DNA of 31,630 bases, taken from DATARH01 sp035570495 (lineage in GTDB: Bacteria > Pseudomonadota > Alphaproteobacteria > ATCC43930 > CGMCC-115725). The stretch spans positions 1 through 31,630 of the forward strand of contig DATMLO010000020.1 in the NCBI GenBank assembly GCA_035570495.1, given 5' to 3'. Of this stretch, positions 1 through 8,993 are shown in pieces (position 1 is the first letter of the stretch; the number at the start of each line of letters is the position of its first letter). The notes beneath the pieces are model-generated. The model had not been told where the DNA came from. It did no database searches and saw only the letters and a program-made list of their open reading frames with translations. Position numbers and translations under genes: made by a program.

Positions 1-102
1 CGCCCGCATGCCTCGATCGGCTATCGCGCTCCAGCCCCGGAGGTGTTCGTCCCGGCACTCGCCGCATGGCCTACGCTGGCGCCGCGGCCAACCCTAAACT
101 AA
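1..102 (+). CDS. Transposase C-terminus, IS3-type (partial, cut by window edge)
   Basis: Frame 1 is open from the first base to a TAA at 100-102 and encodes about 33 residues starting RPHASIGYRAPAPEVF. The H-x-S-[IL]-G-Y-[RK]-x-P-A-P-E pattern is the conserved tail that follows the DDE catalytic core of IS3-family integrase-type transposases (family knowledge). The catalytic core itself lies outside the window, so activity cannot be judged. The following 34 bases look like the terminal repeat of the same element. An IS481-type transposase is the main alternative. Confidence 0.65.
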   Translation, partial: RPHASIGYRAPAPEVFVPALAAWPTLAPRPTLN

Positions 103-136
103 CATTCCAACCGGACCACTAAACGGGGGCCGGTCA
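1..136 (+). mobile_element. Right end of an insertion sequence
   Basis: The transposase stop codon is followed by about 34 bases that end in a G/C-rich block, GGGGGCCGGTCA (125-136). Read on the minus strand this gives TGACCGGCCCCC, the TGA...CCCCC pattern typical of IS3-family terminal inverted repeats. The matching left end is outside the window, so the exact boundary and any target duplication cannot be verified. The element lies just beyond the 3' end of the glycan locus. Confidence 0.5.
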
Positions 137-408
137 GCGTCTTGACCGCGGCGGGTTTCGACATCTCCGAGGAGTTCGGCCGCAACATGTATATGCTTGT
201 GCCCGCTATCGGCGGACCGCTCGGAAAGCTGCCCGGCCATCTCGGTTTTCAGCGGGAAGAGAGGTTCCGCACCAAAAGCTTTTTCTGGCACTTGTCGCAT
301 CGTTGCGGGTTTTGGAACACCCTATGGGCCGATACTTTGATCTGTATTGCGAGAAAGCCATCGAATGCTTGAAGCGCGCGCCAGGCGATGCCGTATCCCT
401 TCGAACCG
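137..408. other. Unassigned stretch between the IS end and the first complete gene
   Basis: No gene could be identified with confidence. One plus-strand frame stays open from about 138 to a TAA near 455, and its last part (ATG at 324) reads MGRYFDLYCEKAIECLKRAP, which looks protein-like. It would overlap the 3' end of the minus-strand gene at 409. Another open frame (142-372) shows no recognisable motif. The stretch may be the remnant of a gene interrupted by the IS, or simply non-coding GC-rich DNA. Confidence 0.3.
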
Positions 409-3021
409 TCAAACCGGCCTTGACAGCGCATCCGTATCCTTCTTTCTGCAACAGATAACCAGCACGTATTCTGCGGTGGCCAGCGATCCGGGATGGAGCT
501 CCCCATCGGCGATCGAGAACAACAAGACGCTCTCAAAAAAACGCTCGGCCAGGGCTTTCAATTGCGGCCCCGTGCGCGAATAAAAGTGCCCCGAGGACGG
601 TACGCCTTCGGCGACGCCCGACGCCTCCGTCTCCGCCGCGACCGAACCCAGGAGCAAGATGTCCTGAGTTCGCGACAGTGACTGCGCCAGATTGTCGACG
701 AAGCAATCCTCGTCGGCGCGCCCGACATAGCCCATCGTCCGCAGGCAACAAATCGCGTCATGAACCTGCGGCAGCGGGCCATCGAGAATGTCGTGGAAAC
801 GCAAGGGGCCCACGGCAATGCCGGTCATACGCCTGTGCCCGGAATTGTCCGTCGCGCCCGGGGCATAAATCGTCAACTGCAAGACGTTATACATTGCGAT
901 CTGCGGACCGTCGGTTTCGTCGAGACCGTAGATGGCGACGTCATGTCGACCGGCCAGCAGCTTGGCTGCAACGCTATGAGCAGCTTGTATGACGGTTAGC
1001 GGTCCCACTCCCGACGGCGCGACATCCCCCTCCGGATGGGGATTGGCTGAGATCCTCTTTGACGTCCAGACGAGTTGCTCTTGCCAAAGAATACGGGTGT
1101 CGCGCTGCGAGCGGCGCAGCATCAAAAAGACGCTCGACCAGAGACCTTTCGGGGGAACGCTCGTCGGCCGGACACCGCGATTGACACCCCAGTTCAGAAT
1201 ACCGAGCGCCACAAGCCCCAGCCCGAGCAGCGGCAATTCACGCGTTTGCGACAAGTAGGCCTCGCGTGCCCGGCGCCACAGCCCGTCCCAACCTCGATTA
1301 ATCCGCCATCGCAGCCGAGACGCCGGCACGTAGTGCACCTGTGTCAACCATGCGGCATGGCTCAATACCTCCGCCGCGCGATGAGCGAACACCGTGCTGA
1401 AAGCCGCCGCGTCATTGTACGGACGGTCGTTCAGGACCATCACCGAAATCCGCCCGCTCGCCTTTACGAGCGGACTGATGCGCTGAATTACGGTGCCGGC
1501 CCGCTCGAGTGTCGCATCGGTCACCCCCACAAGGCAGGCGTCAAAGCTGTCAAGCAACGGCGAATTTCGCTCCAGTAAATTGCCAAACCGCCCGGGCCGT
1601 ATGTCGAGCAACCAGTTCCATTCCAGCGTGTAAACCTCGCTGCCGACGCCGGTCATCCAATGCGCATAGTGATCTGGCCGGTCGGTCACAAGCAGCAAGC
1701 GACCATTCTCGGAAACAACCTTCTGTAGCATTTGACGCGGCAATTTGTAGTCGGGCCACCGCCCGTGCATGCGTGTGACTTCGGGCCCTGCGCCGAATAG
1801 TCGTTGGCGCATGAACCATGCCACGGCGCGCAGCCCCGAGACCGGCTTCCGCTCGCGGAGCAGAAAAGCCCAGTCCTCTTTGTCCAGCGCTCGCCCGGTG
1901 CGCAATCGGTTACTGGCGATTGCGCCGGCCCAATACGGGTGACCACGAAATGGCTGCGGCGTTGCCGGGAGTCGCGCAGCCACGCGGTCGATAAAGGCGT
2001 CAGCCTCGGCGACGGCATCGGTGATGCCAACTGACATCTCCGACGCGTGATAGATGATCGTCTGCCCAACATTGGCGCGGTGCTGCGCCGTCGTCCATTC
2101 CGAGAGCGACATCGCCAACTCGGCCTCGTCGATCGGGCCGGGGCGCAGGTTCGACTGCTCATGTCGGCGCGGTTGCATTTCGACGACAAAATAGTCGTCT
2201 GAATCGGTTAGCGTGACCACGTTCCCCGATGGACACATCTCGGGAACGAACGAGTAATCGAACGACGAGCCGACGATGAAGTCGGTGACCTCCGGCCGCA
2301 CCCCGAACGGATGGATCAGATAGAAGCGGCCGATCAGCGTGTTCTCGTCGACGCGCCACAACAGCCGGTTGGCATGGGCGTTATGGCTAAGGCCGAAGTT
2401 CACCATGTTGGCGGTCGTCGCCGGGTGAAGATAGCGAAGCGACCACGCGACAAGGTCACGGCTCGGCAGGATGATCGCGCGCGAAACCGGGTCGACACCG
2501 CTCTCGAAAGCCGGCATCGCCTCCTCTGCGACAATCTGAAAATTGCCGGCAAGGATGGCGCTCGCACCATCGAGAAAACGGCTCGCCACGGTGCGCAATG
2601 CCCCGTCGGCGAAGAGATAGTCCGACATCAAGAAGACGAAACCGGTATCGGTCATCGCCTCGCCGGCCTCGCGTACGGCGCGAGCGAAAGCGAGCGTGAT
2701 CGTCGTCGTGTGATTGTCAGCGGTGATCAGGTCGTCGATATAGGCAACTTCTACCGGGCAGATTTTCTGCAGCGCGATCCAGCTGGGATGAGAGCAAATC
2801 AACTCTTCGTCGGCCTCGCGCGACAGCACGACGAAACGAGTAGGCAGCATCGCCGCCATGGCCGGGATGTTGCCGGGAGCGAGTAATGTCGGCAGGCCGA
2901 AATCGAGGAATTGGGTAATGAAGCGATAGCCCCAGACGGGCAACAACAGCGTCACGCCCTTGGGCGGAGGCCTTGTCTCATTCTGTAGCGGCGCGGAGCC
3001 GGCCAGCGCTCCGGAATCCAT
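409..3021 (-). CDS. Large uncharacterised protein of the glycan locus (870 aa)
   Basis: I do not recognise a named family. Three parts can be seen. Residues ~22-300 begin with a hydrophobic strand (VTLLLPVWGYRF) and contain FVFLMSDYLFADG, which resembles the core of nucleotide-sugar-binding GT-A folds with an acidic motif. Residues ~430-530 (RLLLVTDRPDHYAHW and the following strands) look like an alpha/beta Rossmann-like region. A hydrophobic stretch at ~594-612 could be one membrane segment. The C-terminal third (from ~670) starts a further alpha/beta-like region and ends with hydrophobic strands. The gene lies 142 bp downstream of the sulfotransferase gene on the same strand, so they may be co-transcribed. 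A multidomain glycosyltransferase or glycan-modifying enzyme is plausible but is only inferred from context and fold-like patterns. Codon use resembles the neighbours. Confidence 0.75.
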   Translation of the reverse strand: MDSGALAGSAPLQNETRPPPKGVTLLLPVWGYRFITQFLDFGLPTLLAPGNIPAMAAMLPTRFVVLSREADEELICSHPSWIALQKICPVEVAYIDDLITADNHTTTITLAFARAVREAGEAMTDTGFVFLMSDYLFADGALRTVASRFLDGASAILAGNFQIVAEEAMPAFESGVDPVSRAIILPSRDLVAWSLRYLHPATTANMVNFGLSHNAHANRLLWRVDENTLIGRFYLIHPFGVRPEVTDFIVGSSFDYSFVPEMCPSGNVVTLTDSDDYFVVEMQPRRHEQSNLRPGPIDEAELAMSLSEWTTAQHRANVGQTIIYHASEMSVGITDAVAEADAFIDRVAARLPATPQPFRGHPYWAGAIASNRLRTGRALDKEDWAFLLRERKPVSGLRAVAWFMRQRLFGAGPEVTRMHGRWPDYKLPRQMLQKVVSENGRLLLVTDRPDHYAHWMTGVGSEVYTLEWNWLLDIRPGRFGNLLERNSPLLDSFDACLVGVTDATLERAGTVIQRISPLVKASGRISVMVLNDRPYNDAAAFSTVFAHRAAEVLSHAAWLTQVHYVPASRLRWRINRGWDGLWRRAREAYLSQTRELPLLGLGLVALGILNWGVNRGVRPTSVPPKGLWSSVFLMLRRSQRDTRILWQEQLVWTSKRISANPHPEGDVAPSGVGPLTVIQAAHSVAAKLLAGRHDVAIYGLDETDGPQIAMYNVLQLTIYAPGATDNSGHRRMTGIAVGPLRFHDILDGPLPQVHDAICCLRTMGYVGRADEDCFVDNLAQSLSRTQDILLLGSVAAETEASGVAEGVPSSGHFYSRTGPQLKALAERFFESVLLFSIADGELHPGSLATAEYVLVICCRKKDTDALSRPV

Positions 3022-3163
3022 TAACTGCGCCGCCCCCTATTGAATGCCGTGCACCATCGCCCCGTACGCCTCACGCGCCACAGACATGGGTCGGTAACCA
3101 CGTAACCCGTCGAGCAACCATAATACTGTCTTTTCCGGCCATCGAGGCAAGCGACCGCAACGT

Positions 3164-5251
3164 TCAGTCGGTGATTCTTCGGCTTCCCAGGTCGATTGCC
3201 CGCTCTCCCGGCTCTATTTCGGACTCCGCCAGCAACGCTCGCAACCCCTCGATATCGCGAATACCCTGCCGCAAGGACTTGAGGGCGCGCTCCAGGTTTG
3301 CCTCGATGACACCGGCGCTGGGCGGCACTCCCCTCTCCAACGCTTGATCGTGGCGAATTTGATAGCCCGACCAGGCGACGAATTTATTGACGAAATAATT
3401 CATCGCGTAGACATCGTCGGCCGCCACCTCTTCGAGGTTCAACCGTCCCATCAACCAATGCAGCCGGTGGCGATGTTCTTCGGGAAATAAAGCAATATCG
3501 ATCGCCGAAGCGTTGAGATGCGTCGCTGGCGGTAGCTCGTGGCTCTCGCACAACTCGGCCAGCATTTGCCGCGTTGCGTCGTCGTTCAAATCCTCTGTCG
3601 CGATTTCGACGTAGTGATCGAACAACCCACTGTGCTCGGCGATGAGCGCGTGGGTCTTGTCGTAGTACCAGCCGAATTTCATGTCAGGCGATAGCCCGTC
3701 CCATTGCGCGATCGACATCTCGTCGAAATGGAAAGCTGCCATTCGCTTGGTGACCGCGGCCGGGCTGGTCGAATAGTAGCGGTAGGCAGTGGGAAACGAC
3801 GCGCAATTCTGCTTGAGGCTGGCAATGCATGCCTCGCGGTCGCGACGCTGCAGATGGACGAGAATCAAGCCTCGGCCGTAATGCTCGGCGAAAAGCGGCA
3901 GCACGGAAGCGTAACCGTTGCCGACGATCGCGTCGTAACCGCAATCGGCTACCATCCGCTTCAGCTCAGCGAGCCGCGACGGATCCCCGCCTCCTTCACG
4001 ATATTCACTGAAGCTCTGATAGAACTCTCGGCAACAATATTCGTGCATGACCTCGCGGTCCGACGCGCCCTTGTAGAGCGTCCCGATCATGTGCGCGAGC
4101 GATTGCGTGCCGTCGCGACCGGTGCCGACGCAGAGTAAGCGGAGTTGTTTCTCCCGCTTTGCTTTCCGGCGCGGCGACAGGGCGACGGGCTGCCGTGGCC
4201 AGCTTGGGTTCGCGTCGATTAGCTCCCGCAATTCGACCGAACAAGCTTCCCACAACCGTCTCCCGCTGGCCTCGCTCAACCGAGCGAGCCGCTCCTCATC
4301 GTTGCCCACGGCAAAGTTGAGACGCACCTCCTTGATGTCTTGGATCGCGGTGAACGGCTCCATTGTCGCATCGCGTTCGGCCAGGATCTCGCAAACCCGC
4401 CGGACCGTCGCGGGCGCGTCGGCGGCGGTCTGGCGATATGGCACCCAATGGATTCGCAACGGCGTGTCCGGGGCGCGAGCCACCTTGATCCAGGCCTCCA
4501 ACCACGGGATCGTCCGCGACAGGCATTCCTCCTCAATTGCTTTTTCCAATTCCTCCGGCGAATACGGCGGGAGAGTGCCGGTGACCCGATGAAGCACCGC
4601 CGAGCAAGCGGCGGCGCGCGGATCTCGGATCGTCACAAAGACATCGCGCGGGCCGCGGTCTATCAGCACACCTAGATTGAAGTCGTTAGCCGCGATGTGA
4701 TCCTGATTGACCGCTCCGCCTTCGAGAAACATGTCGAGCCACGAGGGCGCCACGTAGTTCGCAACGCTTATGTGCGTTACAGGCAAATCACAGAGGCGCG
4801 CGAGAGTATACGCCACCGTGGCGCTTCCCGAACGCGGCAAGCAGGCAAAAAGGATTGCAGGTATGCCGCGTTCGATCGGGTCCTGCCGCCGCTCGCGCAC
4901 TGCCCAGGAATCAGCGACGTGGTCGGAGAACAGTCGCTCGCCCTCGAGCCCCGGCATGGTCTTCGACAGGCTGATGTAATCAGCCATTTTGTCGGGCTCG
5001 CCAGCGTACCCGTTGATGAGACCAAGATGGTAATAGAGCGCTTCCGCGAAGTAGCCTGCATCATGGTCGGCAGCGACTCGCGTGCCAATCTTTCCGAAAA
5101 GATAGCGATTGGCTTCACGGCTACCGCCGTCGCGCAAGATCTCGAGCGCCTCGGCGGCAAAGGCTTGCACCGCCTCGCGCGTTCGAGATCGCCCAAACTC
5201 GACCAACCTCAGCCGCAGCACGGCACCCGCTCCGTGCGACGATTCGGCCAT
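3164..5251 (-). CDS. Tandem (two-domain) sulfotransferase-like protein
   Basis: Two copies of the PAPS-dependent sulfotransferase signature are visible; residue numbers count from a GTG at 5341. The first 5'-phosphosulfate loop is LFACLPRSGSATV (~164-176), with its 3'-phosphate motif VFVTIRDPRAAACSAVL (~234-250). The second loop-like motif is LLCVGTGRDGTQSL (~402-415), with a looser partner LILVHLQRRDREACIASL (~492-509). About 160 residues precede the first domain, and a helical, probably coiled-coil tail (~675-705) ends the protein. Family knowledge: such enzymes move sulfate from PAPS to sugar hydroxyls. Inference: it may sulfate the glycan made by this locus. The start is uncertain. The frame is open to a GTG at 5341 with no ribosome site, the ATG at 5251 has only a poorly spaced AGCGGA, and a GTG at 5221 has a GGAG 8 nt upstream. 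Confidence 0.8.
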   Translation of the reverse strand: MAESSHGAGAVLRLRLVEFGRSRTREAVQAFAAEALEILRDGGSREANRYLFGKIGTRVAADHDAGYFAEALYYHLGLINGYAGEPDKMADYISLSKTMPGLEGERLFSDHVADSWAVRERRQDPIERGIPAILFACLPRSGSATVAYTLARLCDLPVTHISVANYVAPSWLDMFLEGGAVNQDHIAANDFNLGVLIDRGPRDVFVTIRDPRAAACSAVLHRVTGTLPPYSPEELEKAIEEECLSRTIPWLEAWIKVARAPDTPLRIHWVPYRQTAADAPATVRRVCEILAERDATMEPFTAIQDIKEVRLNFAVGNDEERLARLSEASGRRLWEACSVELRELIDANPSWPRQPVALSPRRKAKREKQLRLLCVGTGRDGTQSLAHMIGTLYKGASDREVMHEYCCREFYQSFSEYREGGGDPSRLAELKRMVADCGYDAIVGNGYASVLPLFAEHYGRGLILVHLQRRDREACIASLKQNCASFPTAYRYYSTSPAAVTKRMAAFHFDEMSIAQWDGLSPDMKFGWYYDKTHALIAEHSGLFDHYVEIATEDLNDDATRQMLAELCESHELPPATHLNASAIDIALFPEEHRHRLHWLMGRLNLEEVAADDVYAMNYFVNKFVAWSGYQIRHDQALERGVPPSAGVIEANLERALKSLRQGIRDIEGLRALLAESEIEPGERAIDLGSRRITD

Positions 5252-5512
5252 TCCGCTGATCGAGACCGCGAAAGATTGGCGATATTCAAAGGACAACCCT
5301 AAAGCTTGCGCAAAGTTACATCGGCGCGCATCGAGCGCCACTATGTGCGTGTGACTTTGGGATCACAGCATAGCTTGACATGTTCTAGCACGCTGGAAAT
5401 TCGCGAGTTGCTGGTGCTTCAGGCGTGAACCAAAGGTCGCCAGACGGGCGCCCTTCCTTGATCGACCTGGGAAACCGGCGCATTCTGCGAGATAGAATTC
5501 GGGTGATTTCGC

Positions 5513-6364
5513 ATGGCAAACGACATCGCGCGGTCAGGATTGTCCGGTCTTGGAACGCGCTTGGACGAGCGCTCGATCTATTTAAGGCGGCTCGTCGTCC
5601 GCGCCCTCGATGGCGGCAAGCGCGGCCATGTCGGCTCCTCGCTGTCGCCGCTCGAAATTATGCGCGTTCTCTACGACGACATCCTGCGCTACCGCGCCGA
5701 GGATCCGGCCTGGGAAGCCCGCGACCGCTGCATCCTCAGCAAGGGGCACGGCTGCATCGCGCAATACGTGATGCTGGCCGACAAGGGCTTTTTCCCGCTG
5801 GAGGCGCTGGACACGTTTTGCCGCCGCGATTCGATCCTCGGTGGCCATCCCGAAGCCGGCAAGGTGCCCGGTGTCGAGGCGTCGACCGGTGCGCTTGGTC
5901 ATGGGCTGCCGATCGGCGTCGGCCGCGCGATCGCGCTTCGTATCAAAGGCAGCGATTCCCGTGTGTTCGTGGTCACCGGTGATGGCGAGATCAACGAGGG
6001 GTCGGTGTGGGAAGCGGCGATGTCCGCCGCCAAACATCGGCTGAGCAGCCTCACGGTGATGGTCGATTACAACAAGCTTCAATCGGCCGGTCCGACGTCG
6101 GAAATTCTCGACCTCGAGCCGCTTGCTGATAAATGGCGCGCCTTTGGCTTCGCGGTCGCCGAGGTTGACGGCCACGACGTGGGCGCGCTGCGAAGCGTAC
6201 TGACGCGAGTGCCGCTCGAGACAGACAAGCCCGCTGCGATCGTCTGTCACACAGTCAAGGGCAAGGGCATCGGGTTTGCCGAGAACGACCCGAGCTGGCA
6301 TCACAAATCGACCATCGACGCCAAGCTCATCGACGAGCTGTACCAAGCGCTGGGAGCGGCGTGA
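5513..6364 (+). CDS. Transketolase, N-terminal (TPP-binding) subunit
   Basis: This 283-residue protein carries the pyrophosphate half of a transketolase. Visible motifs are GKRGHVGSSLSPLEIM (~35-50), LSKGHG (~75-80) and the TPP/Mg motif GDGEINEGSVWEA (~156-168, the GDG...N pattern). Family knowledge: split transketolases are two-gene enzymes that transfer a two-carbon ketol group between sugars using thiamine diphosphate in the cytoplasm. The next gene encodes the missing half and overlaps this stop codon. Its place at the head of a block with a reductase, a methyltransferase and a dehydrogenase suggests an unusual sugar pathway rather than the pentose phosphate cycle. The ATG at 5513 has only a weak upstream GGGTG as a ribosome site. 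Confidence 0.9.
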   Translation: MANDIARSGLSGLGTRLDERSIYLRRLVVRALDGGKRGHVGSSLSPLEIMRVLYDDILRYRAEDPAWEARDRCILSKGHGCIAQYVMLADKGFFPLEALDTFCRRDSILGGHPEAGKVPGVEASTGALGHGLPIGVGRAIALRIKGSDSRVFVVTGDGEINEGSVWEAAMSAAKHRLSSLTVMVDYNKLQSAGPTSEILDLEPLADKWRAFGFAVAEVDGHDVGALRSVLTRVPLETDKPAAIVCHTVKGKGIGFAENDPSWHHKSTIDAKLIDELYQALGAA

Positions 6365-7314
6365 TGCGAGTAGCCTGCGGCGACAAGGTCTTTGAGCTCG
6401 CCCAGCGCGACTCGCGCGTCGCTTATATCGGCTCCGATCTCGACCCGCCGATCGTCAAGCGGATGAAGGCGGAGATGCCAGGCCGCGCCTTTATGGAAGG
6501 CGTCAGCGAGCAACACATCGTCGGCATGGCCGCAGGCATGGCAATGGAGGGGTTCATCCCCTTCGTCCATACTATCGCGACATTCATCACGCGGCGGTGC
6601 TACGAGCAGGTCGCGGTCGACCTGTGCATGCACAACCTGCCGGTACGGCTCATCGGCAACGGCGGCGGACTCGTCTATGCGCCGCTCGGACCGACGCATC
6701 TCGCGATCGAGGACATCGCGATCATGCGGGCCCTACCTAACATGACGATCGTCGCGGTGTGCGACGCCGAAGAAATGAAGCGGTTCATGGACCAGACACT
6801 CGACTGGCCGGGGCCGATCTATATCCGCCTGGCGAAAGGCTACACCGATCCCGTGATCAGCCGGCCCGAGCTCGGCTTCGCGATCGGCAAGGCTATCGTG
6901 CTGCGTGAGGCCGCCGGGCGCGATCGCGTGCTGGTGGTCTCGACCGGCGTCGCTACGACGCGTGCACTCGCGGCCGCAAGCGATCTCGCCGCCGAGGGCA
7001 TCGAGTGCACGATCATGCACATGCACACGGTAAAGCCTCTCGACACCGAGTCGCTGTTGCATCACGCCGCGTCGGCCCAGCTGGTCGTCACGGTCGAGGA
7101 GCACACGACGATCGGCGGGCTTGGCAGCGCGGTCGTCGATGCGCTGGTCGAGCATCTCCCCGGTGCGATCCCGCCGATCAAGCGACTCGGCATCCCTGAC
7201 GCCTTCGCGCACAAATACGGCAGCCAGGACCAGCTGATGGAGATCTATGGGCTACAGCCGCCGGCGATTGCCCAGACCATCCGCGACGGGCTCCGGCGCC
7301 GCCGCGCGGCGTAA
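6364..7314 (+). CDS. Transketolase, C-terminal subunit
   Basis: This is the pyrimidine-binding and C-terminal half of a split transketolase, about 316 residues. Near the start, GVSEQHIVGMAAGMAMEG contains the glutamate that activates the TPP aminopyrimidine ring in this family. It is followed by the FVHTIATFI and GNGGGLVY segments of the Pyr domain, and by a typical C-terminal Rossmann domain (DRVLVVSTGVATTRAL, then VVTVEEHTTIGGLGSAV). The ATG at 6364 shares one base with the TGA of the upstream subunit and has a GGAG 7 nt before it, so translational coupling is likely. A GTG at 6361 would add one residue. The two halves must work together as a heteromer. Confidence 0.9.
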   Translation: MRVACGDKVFELAQRDSRVAYIGSDLDPPIVKRMKAEMPGRAFMEGVSEQHIVGMAAGMAMEGFIPFVHTIATFITRRCYEQVAVDLCMHNLPVRLIGNGGGLVYAPLGPTHLAIEDIAIMRALPNMTIVAVCDAEEMKRFMDQTLDWPGPIYIRLAKGYTDPVISRPELGFAIGKAIVLREAAGRDRVLVVSTGVATTRALAAASDLAAEGIECTIMHMHTVKPLDTESLLHHAASAQLVVTVEEHTTIGGLGSAVVDALVEHLPGAIPPIKRLGIPDAFAHKYGSQDQLMEIYGLQPPAIAQTIRDGLRRRRAA

Positions 7315-7344
7315 TCCGTCGTCGCGGCGACACGGCCGCTTTCG

Positions 7345-8223
7345 ATGCCCGGCAAAATCTTGATTATCGGCGCCGATTCCGAGATTGCCGGAGCCGCCAC
7401 ACAGCATCTCGCAGCGCACGGCCACAAGGTTGTCGCTACCACGCGGCGACCTGAGCGCGTTGCCGCCCACCGGCCGTTTCTCGACCTGACGCAGCAGGTC
7501 GAGGCTTGGCCGATCCCGGACGATATCACCACCGCGTGCCTTTGCGCCGCGATCGCGCGCCTCGCCGATTGCGCGCGCGACCCCGAGGCATCAGCGCGGG
7601 TCAATGTGAGCGGGACAATCGCCCTCGCCGATCGGTTGCTGGCACACGGTATCCCGGTGCTTTTCCTTTCGACCGATAAAGTGTTTGACGGCTCGCGCCC
7701 GAACGTGCCGGCCGATGCCCCGCCCTGCCCGCTCAGCGAGTACGGCCGGCAGAAGGCCACCGCTGAGACCGCGCTGCGCGAGCGCATGGCGACCGGCGCG
7801 CCGGTCGCGATCCTGCGCTTGGCGAAAGTTGTATCGCCCGGCATGGATCTGCTGCGCCAGTGGCTCGCCAGCCTCGCCGCCGGCAAGCCGATCCGCGCCT
7901 TCCATGACATGCACATGGCGCCGACGCCAGTGGCCCTCGTCGCTGCGGCGATCGAGAGCCTGCTCGCCGGGCCCGTGAGCGGTATCTTCCAGCTCACCGG
8001 GCCGCGCGACGTCGCCTATAGCGAGGTCGCGCAACATCTCGCGCGGGCGCTCGGTGCTGATCAGGCGCTGATCGAAATGGTCAGCGCCATCGCCTCCGGC
8101 CAACCGGAGGGCTCGACCGCACGCCACACCACGCTCGACAGCAGCGCGCTGCGCAAGCATTTCGGCATCGCCGTCCCCGAAGCATCGTCGGTCATCGACG
8201 CGTTGATCGAGACATGCCGGTAG
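7345..8223 (+). CDS. RmlD-like NAD(P)-dependent sugar-nucleotide reductase
   Basis: This is a 292-residue extended short-chain dehydrogenase resembling dTDP-4-dehydrorhamnose reductase. The N-terminal nucleotide loop is degenerate (IIGADSEIAGAA, where GxxGxxG is usual). STDKVFDGS is the characteristic RmlD-family segment, and YGRQK supplies the catalytic YxxxK. The C-terminus carries the substrate-side region with FQLTGPRDVAYSE. No rmlA, rmlB or rmlC neighbours are present, so dTDP-rhamnose synthesis is unlikely to be its role here. Its position between the transketolase pair and a methyltransferase suggests that it reduces a keto-sugar product of the same pathway (inference). It lies 30 bp downstream of the transketolase gene on the same strand. 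Confidence 0.8.
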   Translation: MPGKILIIGADSEIAGAATQHLAAHGHKVVATTRRPERVAAHRPFLDLTQQVEAWPIPDDITTACLCAAIARLADCARDPEASARVNVSGTIALADRLLAHGIPVLFLSTDKVFDGSRPNVPADAPPCPLSEYGRQKATAETALRERMATGAPVAILRLAKVVSPGMDLLRQWLASLAAGKPIRAFHDMHMAPTPVALVAAAIESLLAGPVSGIFQLTGPRDVAYSEVAQHLARALGADQALIEMVSAIASGQPEGSTARHTTLDSSALRKHFGIAVPEASSVIDALIETCR

Positions 8224-8314
8224 CCGCACCCCGGCTTGACACGACAGGCAGGCCCGGCGATGAGTTCGCCCAAGGGCAAGCTATCCCAATTCAATCGGGC
8301 TGACAGGAGACCGC

Positions 8315-8980
8315 ATGGGCCGGTTGCTCAACCTGGTGACGGCGCTGCACACCTCGACCAAGCGCGAATACCTGCCGCGCATGGTCGACGACAAGATCGA
8401 CTGCATGCTGAAGGCCAAGGAGTACGAGTTCGATTACTGGGACGGCGATCGGCGCTACGGCTATGGCGGCTATCGCTTTATCGACGGCCGCTGGGCGCCG
8501 GTCGCCAAAGGGCTCGTCGACCTGCACGGGCTCAAGGGCAAATGCCGCATCCTCGATGTCGGTTGCGGCAAGGGCTATCTGCTAAAGGAATTCCAGAAGC
8601 TGCTGCCCGACGCAGAGCTGGTCGGCTTCGACATCTCGCGCCATGGGCTTGCCGACTCCCATCCCGACGTCAAGGACAAGCTGTTTCGCTACCGGGCGCA
8701 GGATGCCTATCCGTTCGGCGACAAGTCGTTTGACCTGGTCGTCTCGTTAGGCTGCCTGCACAACCTCAAGATTTTTGAGCTGCAGGCAGCACTTGGGGAG
8801 ATCGAGCGGGTCGGCAAGGCCGGTTACGTCATGGTCGAGAGCTATCGCAACGAAGCCGAGCAGTTCAACATGCAGTGCTGGGCGCTGACCTGCGAGGCGT
8901 TCTTCGATACCGCCTCGTGGATTTGGCTCTACAGTCATTTCGGCTATACGGGCGATTACGAGTTTATCTATTTCGAATAG
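8315..8980 (+). CDS. Class I SAM-dependent methyltransferase
   Basis: The SAM-binding motif I is clear at ~79-87 (LDVGCGKGY). The following acidic strand (VGFDISRHG) would bind the adenosine ribose, and FDLVVSLGCLHNL is the motif IV region. An unusual aromatic-rich segment precedes the SAM fold (FDYWDGDRRYGYGGYRF, ~39-55) and probably defines the subfamily; its role is unknown to me. The start is supported by CAGGAG 5 nt before the ATG. The gene belongs to the transketolase-led plus-strand block, 91 bp after the reductase and 13 bp before the dehydrogenase. O-, N- or C-methylation of a sugar nucleotide is plausible, but the substrate cannot be read from sequence. Confidence 0.85.
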   Translation: MGRLLNLVTALHTSTKREYLPRMVDDKIDCMLKAKEYEFDYWDGDRRYGYGGYRFIDGRWAPVAKGLVDLHGLKGKCRILDVGCGKGYLLKEFQKLLPDAELVGFDISRHGLADSHPDVKDKLFRYRAQDAYPFGDKSFDLVVSLGCLHNLKIFELQAALGEIERVGKAGYVMVESYRNEAEQFNMQCWALTCEAFFDTASWIWLYSHFGYTGDYEFIYFE

Positions 8981-8993
8981 CGGACGAGCCGAC

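Noticed and set aside
5375..5403. TTGACA (5375-5380) in the gap between the sulfotransferase and transketolase genes, as a possible -35 box
   Set aside because: The -35 match is perfect, but the hexamer 17 bp downstream (AATTCG) is a poor -10, so no promoter is claimed.
7345..8223. Calling this gene rmlD with dTDP-rhamnose synthesis
   Set aside because: No rmlA, rmlB or rmlC is nearby and the nucleotide-binding loop is degenerate; only the family is claimed.
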